A DNA stretch of 12,951 nt, taken from the NCBI GenBank assembly GCA_009602725.1, contig WELB01000169.1:69043-81993 (forward strand), written 5' to 3'. Every line of letters begins with the position of its first letter. The first letter of the stretch is position 1. Positions 1 to 8,006 of this stretch are shown one piece after another. The notes beneath the pieces are model-generated. The model was given only the letters and a program-made list of their open reading frames with translations, did not search any database and was not told the origin of the DNA. Made by a program: the position numbers and the translations under genes. Source of the stretch: Spirogloea muscicola. Taxonomy: Eukaryota > Streptophyta > Zygnematophyceae > Spirogloeales > Spirogloeaceae.

Positions 1-74
1 GCCGCCGCCGCGCCCGCTCCCGCCCTCGACCCGGCGACCGCCAGGTCCGGCAGGAGGTCAACCCGCCCCGCCGA

Positions 75-3000
75 ATGGCGCAGCTTCGGCCGCCCGCCTC
101 GCCCGGCGTGGATCGCGCCCGCGGCGTAGCTCCGAGCGCGCGGCAGCCACCGCTGCTGCTGACTGCCCTCGGTAGCTGCATTGGCCTTGGCCTGCTCCAG
201 CTGGCAAGCCGGGCCTCCTCGCCTCCCGGCGGTGGGCGCCAAGGCCTTCTTCGGGCAGGCCCTCCGGAGCGCTCCGGTTCGCGCCGGCAGGGCTCGCAGG
301 ATTGCGCCTCGTGCATCGGCCATTATCGCCGATGCGCCCGAGTCGGACACCGCCGTCCTGGCCGACACGGCGGACACGGAGATCCCCGAGACCGTGGAGA
401 TCAGCAAGGAGACGGTGGTGCGTAGCCCCTCGCCGCGCTGAGCTCAGGCCTGCTCCGGCGCCAGTTCGGCGACCCCTTGACAGCCATGGGGTCCGGCAGC
501 AATGCCGATCCTGCAGCCAATCGGTTCTTGCTGCTGAGCCTAGACTTCAGTCTGTCTTGACACAAACTCGTGGCAGGAAGCCCGGGCGAGTGCACTCACT
601 GAGCAGGTCTCTGACTTGCGAGGCAGCGAGGGTGCCTATGTTTGTCAGGAGCCGACAAGTGCTCCGCAACTGACCGGGCTGGCTAGGGAGGCGTGTATGA
701 GAGGGATGGTTCAGTCTCTGAGCGGCAGTAGAGGGCATCCCCTGCTGCAGACGCAGGTCTTCGCGAAGCAGCGGGCTGATCCTAGGACGGTGACCGCCAT
801 CATTCTTGGAGGCGGAGCAGGAAGCCGACTTTACCCCCTCACCAAAATCCGCGCAAAGCCTGCTGTGAGTGACCTCCGTCCAATGAAAGGGCCGACTGTA
901 CTTTGTGGCGGCAAATATCCCACTCCTTGCTTCTTGATGCATTTGCTAACCTTTGCCTGCGCAGAGAGCTGCTAGGTTTCTGAAATGGGTAGAGAAGAGT
1001 AGACAGCTGCGCTTGGCAAGCAAATGAAGCTCCATCAAGTGCAAGGCCATACATCTCATTGACAGACTACCTTGTCACGGTATATTGAGAGGTGCCCACT
1101 CAAACTGCTTCCAGGTGCCCATTGGTGGAGCCTACCGGCTGATTGATGTGCCTATGAGCAACTGCATCAACAGCGGGATCAACAAAGTATTCATTCTGAC
1201 CCAATTCAACTCGGCTTCCCTTAACCGTCATCTGGCGCGCACGTACAATTTTGGCAATGGCATCAACTTTGGAGACGGATTTGTTGAGGTGAGCCAATAC
1301 ACTGGCGGTCTACGGAGTCCTGTCGTGGACCCTTGTGGGCAATCTCCCTTGGACCTTCACTCCACTCCCACCCCCTCCCACCCCCCCTCCCCCCCCAGAT
1401 GGCGGGCCCCCAGTCTGTGCCCCTCCTTTACAGAGGACTGCAATACTGCACAGTGATGCCAGAGATGAAGGGTTCACATGTTTCGCAAGGGTTCACACTC
1501 CTGCCACTCCTACTGACCCCAATACCTTTGGACTCATAGCCTTTTCATATCTGGCAGGTCCTTGCTGCAACTCAGACTCCTGGTGAAAGGGGTTCTGACT
1601 GGTTCCAAGGCACTGCTGACGCAGTCAGGCAGTACCTTTGGTTGTTTGATGTACGTGCACAGCCTTTCCCTGGTCAATTAGTGTGACGCGAAGTCTGCTG
1701 CCTGAGCAACCTAGTGAACGTTCGCAGGCTGCAGCTGAAAGAGCCCTGTATACATTCTTGAACAGAGTAATATCTATTTTTCTGCTAAGAATGAACATAG
1801 CTACATGGTGTGCTTCAGTTGGTCATTTGGCTTTAATTGTATGGAGTGATTGCACAGGATGCCAAGAACAAGACTGTGGAGGATGTTGTGATCCTTGCTG
1901 GGGATCACTTGTATCGTATGGACTACATGGACTTCGTACAGGTCCAGACAAAGCTATATGCTTCCCCCGCAAAGGACTCACTTGATGTAATCTGGTGCTT
2001 GTGAGCCTAATAGCTTTGAAAAATGGCATGTGAAGTCTCTGCCTGGATATGCATTGTTGCTTTGCTCATGTTTGAGGCCTATGATGTTGCAGAAACACAA
2101 GGACACAAATGCAGACATCACTTTGGCTGTCCTTCCTGTAGATGACAGGCAAGCATTTGCAGTGTTCCGTGGGTGTAGGGTTTTGATGGATGTATATGTG
2201 CTGGCTTGAAAGTGTTTGGTCCTCTTCCTGAAGCTGGCTGTACACCTTGCTCTGAGTAGACGAGCAATCAGATGCAAACAGAAATGCTAAGGCGTGCTGA
2301 TCCTCTTGAGCAGCCGGGCGTCTGACTTTGGTCTTCTCAACATTGATTCGGAGGGTCGCGTTATTGCATTCGCTGAGAAGCCCAAAGGAGCAGACCTCAA
2401 GAAGATGGTGCGAATAGCTTGATATTTGTAGTGACTGGAAACTTCTCTAGCTGCTAAGTCTATGATTACTGTTCTTGCTTTTCCTGTGCGAAATGGTTGA
2501 CGCAATGTGAGAGGGGTGACAGATACTGCTGTCTTGACCCAGTTTCTTCTTTGCCACCATTGCAGGAGGTTGATACTACTGTCCTGGGCCTCTCTGCAGA
2601 GGACGCTCGGAAGCAGAAGTACATTGCTTCCATGGGTATTTATGTCTTCAAGAAGGAGATTTTGCAGAAGCTTCTGAGGTGCAGGCAGCTCGCAGCCGCC
2701 TCCCAGGCTTGCCATCATGTCTGACATGTCAAGCAGATGTGAAGCAAATAACTCGTTTTGTGGTGGGATTGCATCCAAGGAGGCTTGAAGCAGACTCCTG
2801 ACAGCGCTGTGTGTGGATCTTCTGCAGATCAAGTGAACTTAGCTGCAATGTCTCACAGGCCCCCATGTTGGCTGCATGTCCAGGTGGCGGTATCCAACTG
2901 CTAATGATTTTGGTGGTGAGATCATTCCAGCCTCTGCCAAAGAGTATAATGTCCAGGCGTACCTCTTTCCTGACTACTGGGAGGACATTGGAACCATCCG

Positions 3001-4620
3001 GAGTTTCTTCGAGGCAAATCTTGCTCTGACCGCTCAGGTACCTGGAAGATGCTACATCATGAGTGCATGCGCAGCTCAATGTCAGAGCTCTTGATTGTCA
3101 AGGTCAGCATCTCATTTTCATGAGTTTGGTATATTGAGTCAAAAGACCCCGCCGTATCTGGCTTCCTTTTGCATTGCAGCCTCCCAAGTTCCGCTTCTAT
3201 GACCCCTCCAAGCCCATCTTCACATCTCCCCGCTTCCTTCCACCCACAAAGGTTGAAAGGTGCAAGGTGAGCTGTCTCCCTTGTTATTGGCAAACAACGA
3301 TTCTGATCTGAACTCTTGTTCTTTAAACCCTGGCAAACAACGATTCTGATCTGAACTCTTGTTAAACCCTGGCTGGGGAGGTCGTGTGACTTCTTACTGA
3401 TACAGAAATTGAAGATGCCCAACAGATACTAGTGTACTTGGCCTGACTGACATGCTGTGGCCTTGTGGTGAGGTGCTCTCAGGTCAAGGACTCCATTCTT
3501 TCACATGGGTGCTTCCTCAGAGATTGCTCAGTGACACACTCTATTGTTGGAATTCGACAGCGGCTGGATAGTGGAGTGGTGATCAAGGTAAGATGCTTCA
3601 GACATACTTGTAAAGTAGGTTTGTCGTCCACTACCTTGACTTGTTGCTTTCACAACAGCAGCGATGCATGTATAAGTCACGACTGCCACCAACAAGTCCC
3701 TTGGGCTGCTCCATGAGGTCGCAGCTTTGCAAGTCTTGCCTCGACCTTGGCTGCTCCGATGGAGGCCTTTGTATGTCTTAGTACTCCTGACAGCATTTGC
3801 ACCACTACCACCTTACTAGCCCTTTGTCCTACTCACGTCCCTATGCAACAGGATACGATGCTAAGTGGTGCTGATTATTATGAGGTCGATGAAGAAAGGG
3901 CCGCGCTTCTTGCCGCTGGCAAAGTACCTGTCGGTGTTGGGGAGAACACACAAATTACGTGAGTCATAATTTCAGCCTTCACCACAAAATCTGCCCTCTG
4001 AACGACCACTGCAGTTGCATGGCTTCAATTTGAAGAGCAGTGCATGGATGTTCAGGATGAGCATCAATCTGGATGATCAGCTCACAAGCTTGCAAGACTT
4101 CCTGCACCAATCATTGCATCGCGTGGCGCTCTAGAAGCATGTCATTTGAGCAACAGGTCAAGCTCACATCTAGTGTGGCCGCTATTTATGATTCTGTCCG
4201 CTGAGGTTGTGCTTACATAAGTTCTTCGTGGGTGTGTAGGGAGGCCATTGTGGACAAGAATGCTCGGATTGGCAGAAATGTTGTGCTTATCAATAAAGAT
4301 GTAAAGTCCAGCCTACTTTCGGCAATGTTTTTGCAAGCATTTCTGAAATGTCATGCCTCTTGGCCTACTGCTCGTGACCGTTATGCAATTTTTGGCAGGT
4401 CATATAGTTACTGTGATGCCTCGCTTTCTTGACCTGTCCTCGGTAAAGTCTCTCGTCCTACTTCCACAACCTTGTATTGACCTTGGAATGTCTACACTTG
4501 TGTTCACTTCGGCTGCAGAACATTGTGGAGGCAGATCGCTCCAGCGAAGGCTTTTACATCAGATCGGGCATCATCATTGTACTCAAGAATGCCACCATTC
4601 TTGATAACTTTGTCTTGTAA
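75..4620 (+). CDS. Glucose-1-phosphate adenylyltransferase (ADP-glucose pyrophosphorylase), large-subunit type, chloroplastic, 14+ exons
   Basis: Makes ADP-glucose from glucose-1-phosphate and ATP, the committed step of starch synthesis in the plastid. Exons: leader (open from 163)-417, 757-864, 1115-1288, 1558-1650, 1858-1941, 2093-2148, 2314-2407, 2566-2678, 2884-3037, 3180-3266, 3483-3587, 3852-3958, 4240-4300, 4519-4620; from 757 they join in one frame to about 445 residues, the usual mature length. Seen in order: nucleotide loop [40 protein letters not shown], metal/nucleotide-site [10 protein letters not shown], sugar-phosphate-site [16 protein letters not shown], then the C-terminal beta-helix with VPVGVGENT and the effector-site-like [18 protein letters not shown] and SRAS point to the large rather than small subunit. 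The leader reads [10 protein letters not shown]...RRIAPRASA, rich in Ala, Ser and Arg. The start is not resolved: ATG at 75 is the only upstream ATG but lies in another frame. Confidence 0.93.
163..417 (+). other. Transit-peptide-encoding leader exon of the pyrophosphorylase
   Basis: This frame opens after a TGA at 160-162 and runs without ATG to a GTGCGT donor at 418. The encoded leader is rich in Ala, Ser, Arg and Pro and poor in acidic residues up to RRIAPRASA. It then becomes acidic ([21 protein letters not shown]) and ends in EISKETV, which joins in phase 0 to [12 protein letters not shown] at 757. That pattern, a basic transit peptide followed by an acidic linker before the catalytic domain, fits a plastid-imported enzyme. 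The upstream acceptor is not certain; an AG at 174-175 and others nearby could be used. The acceptor at 750 would add two residues (TQ) to the next exon. Confidence 0.7.
418..756 (+). other. First resolved intron of the pyrophosphorylase
   Basis: Begins GTGCGT and ends ACGCAG. It is 339 nt, the longest intron in this gene. I see no RNA gene or other element in it. Several short open frames cross it but none resembles a protein. Confidence 0.7.
2149..2313 (+). other. GC-AG intron in the pyrophosphorylase
   Basis: The exon before ends ...GATGACAG and the intron opens GCAAGC, then closes with TTGAGCAG. Joining gives [12 protein letters not shown], matching the SRAS stretch expected in large subunits and keeping phase 2. 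The nearby GT alternative (GTAGAT at 2138) would delete the conserved VDD, so the GC donor is the better reading. Confidence 0.85.
3288..3369 (+). repeat. Tandem duplication inside a pyrophosphorylase intron
   Basis: Two head-to-tail copies lie inside intron 3267-3482: 3288-3330 (43 nt) and 3331-3369 (39 nt). They begin TGGCAAACAACGATTC and end TTAAACCC, and differ by a four-base CTTT present only in the first copy. The near identity suggests a recent duplication. Confidence 0.9.
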
Positions 4621-5124
4621 GTGCCTCATCAAGCTGAGCGGAAGGCACAAGCTTCAACCACATCTAGGTACAATTGGCAAAGTCCTGTTTGGGTGGTCAT
4701 CTACTTAATCTGGGTTACAATCTCACTTCCAATTCATCTCCAATGATTATTGGTGTATACACAGACTTTGGATTCACGCCCTCAAATTTATTATATTGAG
4801 TTGATTGAATGCACTATTGGATGGTCTCAGTTCTTGTCTGCATAAATGGCATAAATGTGATCTGCACTTGCTGGCTAGGGTTTGTTGAGCGCCCACTTGC
4901 AAGTCTTGGAGAGTAGTTTTCTTCTTTTCGGACCTTCTGCCCTTGCAGACCTAGTGCATTCCTTTTGGGCTGGCCTCTCACAGCCATTGTCTTACATTCA
5001 AAGAGCTAGTTACTTGCATAGCTGCACGCTTTTGTGCTTTTCACCCCCTTTAGGTGTCGCTCAATCCTTGTGGGCCTTGCTTATTCGCCTTTGGCTGGCT
5101 TTGACTATTGCCACAATACTTCAA
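4621..5124. other. Intergenic segment after the pyrophosphorylase stop, probably 3' UTR in part
   Basis: No convincing coding region. There is no TGTAA polyadenylation motif on the + strand here apart from the one overlapping the stop codon at 4616-4620. A short motif TCACAGCCATTG near 4979 recurs near 6655. Confidence 0.5.
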
Positions 5125-5208
5125 TCTCTCTCCCTCCCTCCCTCCCTCTCTCTTTCCCTCCCTCACTCTCTCTCCCTCCCTCTCTCTTGCTCGATCTCTC
5201 TCTTTCCA
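5125..5208 (+). repeat. Low-complexity CT-rich (polypyrimidine) tract
   Basis: Almost uninterrupted runs of CTCTCT, CCCTCCCT and TTTCCC over about 84 nt, with GA-rich sequence on the other strand. Open frames through it only encode Ser/Leu/Pro-rich low-complexity peptides and are not genes. Confidence 0.9.
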
Positions 5209-5847
5209 CTCTATGCGCGAGCACTTCCTTCCTCTTTCCCGCCGACTCAATCATCCTTCACCTTTTTCCAAGAAGAAAGTGCTCGCCTATCGAGGATAGA
5301 AGAAGTGCTCGCCCATTGAGGAAAGGGGCTGGAGAAGCCAGCCCAAGACCTCCTTCCTACTACTGACTTTCTTGCTCTCGCTCGACCTACTCCTGCATCT
5401 TGCGTGTCATTGCTTTCACCGGCCGTCAAGGACAGCAGAGCAAGCAGCTTGATATCACCACTGTCAGTTGGCTTGCCCGGGTGTCAGAATGCTCCTTGCC
5501 ATCTCTGTTGCAGTATTTCTTGGCCTATGCCATGCAATTGTCGGCAGGCTGCGCCCTGGCTGCTGCCTCCAGACGTCGACAGGACGACGCTTTTAGCCCT
5601 TATAGTTACTCCGATTGCCATTTTTCTGGCTGGACGTCATTGAGCGTCCATTCGCAGGAGTCATACAATACAGTTTCTTTATACTCCTGCCGACCCCATC
5701 AGACCATGTTCATCAAATATGGCTGGCATCTTACAGCCATCACCCTAATTCGAAATAGCTTGTTTTGTTTGGAACTTGTTTGGACTTCATTCGTTTATGT
5801 TCGTTTATAGAACTTGCTTTTCTCAGCCCTCGCCCCCTCTGAAAGAG
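5209..5847. other. Intergenic segment without recognisable gene
   Basis: Contains a short imperfect tandem pair near 5275-5325 built around AAGTGCTCGCC and GAGGAAAG/GAGGATAG. Open frames across it (for example around 5400-5810) resemble no protein I recognise and lack gene-like composition. Confidence 0.5.
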
Positions 5848-6013
5848 AACTTTTGTGTGATTGGAACACGCGAAGGCCAAATTGGCGAAGTACAAAGTCA
5901 AGCATATCTAACGACGTGCATCACCCACTGCAAATTGACTGTTCAGTAAGTACTGGTCAATCGCAAAAGGTTGCCTAGCCTGAATACCAGGTGGCAGAAC
6001 CGAAGCCCTTCTG
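5848..6013 (-). repeat. Foldback repeat copy A (inverted, internally shortened)
   Basis: Homologous to the 3' portion of copy B in reverse orientation. It shares the terminal TTTTGTGTGATT block, CGAAGGCCAAATTGGCGAAGTAC and the segment ending GAAGCCCTTCTG, where similarity stops. It is the most diverged of the four copies. With copy B it forms a foldback unit with a short centre (6014-6080). Confidence 0.8.
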
Positions 6014-6080
6014 AAGAAACCCTTTGAAGCCCTTCAAAACATTGCCAATCTAGGCTACAGTCGACGTGCAGATTTAGATT

Positions 6081-6330
6081 GCGACGACGAGTTTCGGCCT
6101 GTTTGCAGCGTGCTCAGGCTAGTGCCTTGCACCAGAAAGCTGGGCGAGCTCTAGTTGGTGGCAGAAGGGCTCCGTTTCTGGCATCTAGTATTCATGCATA
6201 AATTAGTGACCTCTATGTTTTGACCCGTGGTTATTGAGCGGGTCAATCTGCTGTAGGTTATGTAGATCTTCAGATGTGCTTGCCTTCGTACTTGGCCATT
6301 TGGCCTACATTTGTTTCTAATACACGAAAT
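6081..6330 (+). repeat. Foldback repeat copy B (about 250 bp)
   Basis: Runs from GCGACGACGAGTTTCGGCC through AGAAAGCTGGGCGAGCTCTAG and GTACTTGGCCATTTGGCC to AATACACGAAA. Over nearly its whole length it is the reverse complement of 6684-6934. It contains the hairpin TTGACCCG/CGGGTCAA at 6220-6246 and the near-palindrome GGCCATTTGGCC. Confidence 0.88.
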
Positions 6331-6683
6331 TGCCTTTTTCCCCTCCTTTGCCTCCTCCTTTCATCCCTCCCTAATTACCGCTCTTCCTCTCCTACACATC
6401 ACTCTCCCCCTCCCCCTCCATCCCTCCCATTTATATCATCTCTGCCTGTCGTGCTCTCCTTCTCCCTTGCCTGAACAATGTAATGGCTTGAATTGGCCTC
6501 GCTTTAATTTCATGCGCACCGCGCGCCTTCTCTCTCTCTCCCTCCCTATGCCTCGCTCCCTGACTCATTCACAGAGAAATGAAGAAGCCGCGTAGAAAGG
6601 TTGCGTATGTTTTGCAATCCCGGCCCTTCCTTGTACAACCATCTGCGCTGTCCTATCACAGCCATTGCCCTACACTGGAAGAA
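6331..6683. other. Spacer between the two foldback units, CT-rich
   Basis: Mostly pyrimidine-rich (about 6335-6474 and 6527-6550). No gene seen. It holds TGTAA at 6479-6483, the first such motif on the + strand downstream of the pyrophosphorylase stop. Confidence 0.6.
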
Positions 6684-6934
6684 AATTTTGTGTGTTTAAG
6701 ATAAACGAAGGCCAAATGGCCAAGTACAAGGGCAAGCACATCTAGAGACCTACATAAGTTACAGCAAATTGACCCGCTCAGTAACCACGGGTCAATACAT
6801 AAAGGTCACTAATCGATGCCTGAATACTAGATGTCAGATATGAAGCCCTTCTGCCACCAACTAGAGCTCGCCCAGCTTTCTGGTACAAAGCATTAGCCTG
6901 AGCACGCTGCAAACAGGCCGAAACTCGTCGTCGC
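6684..6934 (-). repeat. Foldback repeat copy C (about 250 bp, inverted)
   Basis: Reverse-complement counterpart of copy B. It starts TTTTGTGTGTTTAAG, continues CGAAGGCCAAATGGCCAAGTAC and ends AACTCGTCGTCGC. Its hairpin TTGACCCG...CGGGTCAA is at 6769-6795. It pairs with copy D to form the second foldback unit. Confidence 0.88.
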
Positions 6935-7191
6935 AAGAACGACGAGAAAGGGGTGGTTTGTCTACCTCCTCTCTCTATCTCATTACCTCACTCCCTCCTT
7001 GCCGCTTTTCCTTTCTTACAAGTATCCAATTATGGCAATATCGTCCGAATTGCAGCACAGCTTGTAACCCTATTTCTCCAATAATCCAAGAACCGCCAAT
7101 CAATCACTGGTCTGCACTTCGCCCACTTCCTTGAGCTTAGTCAACCTCAATCAAACACCTTCTAGAAAAGAAGTTCCACCCATCAACTCTA
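6935..7191. other. Centre of the second foldback unit
   Basis: About 257 bp between copies C and D, with no reading frame resembling a transposase or other protein. A TGTAA lies at 7063-7067. Confidence 0.5.
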
Positions 7192-7413
7192 CAGCGTGCT
7201 CAGGCTCATGCTTTGCACCAAAGAGCTGGGCGGGCTCTAGTCGGTGGCAGAAGGGCTTCGAATCTGCCATCTGGCATTCAGGCATCGATGAGCCTTTCTG
7301 TATTGACCCGTAATTGCTGAGCGGGTCACTTTGCAGTAGGTGATGTGCGTCAATTAGACCTGCTTGCTTTCGTACTTGGCCATTTGGCCTTCGTTTGTAT
7401 CAAATACACGAAA
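7192..7413 (+). repeat. Foldback repeat copy D
   Basis: Same orientation as copy B. It starts at CAGCGTGCTCAGGCT, lacking B's first 25 or so bases, and ends CAAATACACGAAA. It retains GAGCTGGGCGGGCTCTAG, TTGACCCG...CGGGTCA (7303-7328) and GTACTTGGCCATTTGGCC. Confidence 0.87.
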
Positions 7414-7511
7414 CTCTTCATCAATGCTGCCACTCACTCGTTTTCCTGCGTCCCTCCTCCCATGACCTTCCTATTGTTGCCTTGAATCTCTTCTCAAATC
7501 GGGTATGACAA

Positions 7512-7599
7512 TAATCGCTTTTCACCTTAAGGGACTCGTGACTGTTGTAGCTGCTTAATCGCTTTTCACCTTAAGGGACTCGTGACTGTTGTGGCTGCT
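7512..7599 (+). repeat. 44-bp perfect-register tandem duplication
   Basis: Copies at 7512-7555 and 7556-7599 begin TAATCGCTTTTCACCTTAAG and end GCTGCT, with one A/G difference near the end (GTAGCTG versus GTGGCTG). It lies between the foldback repeats and the 3' end of the transporter gene. Confidence 0.95.
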
Positions 7600-8006
7600 T
7601 AGCCAGATCTGGAGTTACCTTTGAACCTTTGAGCCCGTTTCATTAACTTATCTAACCTGCCCACCTCTCCCCCTCCAAGACGAGCAACCTGCTATTAATG
7701 CAGATGCGAGTGGACTACGCACACAACTAATTGAGACCTGCTGATGGAATTCCAGCTGATCAATCATAGCGAAGAGGCTTGTATTTCTGTGAGACCATAT
7801 CATGGTCAGTTGCGACTGTGCTTACAAGCGCAACTCATTTTGGCTTACAGAGTAGAGTACCTGGACGTATTTGCATGCCATGATTGTTGATATGTATTGC
7901 GTCTGGGCGTGCTCCAAGCACGCTTATCCCTATGTCTACATTAAAGGTAAGCTCCAATAAGGGGAGAGCTTCTAAAGTATAATGTCAAAATGGCTACTTC
8001 GCAAAG
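7600..8006. other. Intergenic segment covering the probable 3' UTR of the transporter gene
   Basis: No gene seen. On the - strand two TGTAA motifs follow the transporter stop, at 7849-7845 and 7826-7822, about 160 and 180 nt downstream, which is a plausible 3' UTR length. Confidence 0.5.
7822..7849 (-). terminator. Candidate TGTAA polyadenylation signals for the transporter gene
   Basis: TGTAA, the polyadenylation motif common in chlorophyte algae, occurs twice on the - strand within 28 nt, about 160-180 nt after the stop at 8007. A five-base motif occurs often by chance, so this is suggestive only. Confidence 0.4.

Noticed and set aside
1-74. Possible core promoter at the window start
   Set aside because: Only GC-rich sequence with no recognisable element; the transcription start cannot be placed.
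2287-2832. 181-residue open frame on the - strand
   Set aside because: It lies antisense across several pyrophosphorylase exons and introns, resembles no protein family, and is a shadow of the real gene.
4882-5366. Overlapping Ser/Leu/Pro-rich open frames
   Set aside because: They exist only because the CT-rich tract lacks stop codons; low complexity in every frame.
5400-5810. 136-residue open frame in the intergenic region
   Set aside because: No recognisable motif and no good start context or splice pattern; adjacent to repeats and low-complexity sequence.
5848-7413. Possible CRISPR array because of repeated sequence
   Set aside because: The repeats are long, diverged, in alternating orientation and not regularly spaced; the window is eukaryotic.
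5848-7413. Possible autonomous transposon
   Set aside because: No frame between or within the repeats resembles a transposase or reverse transcriptase.
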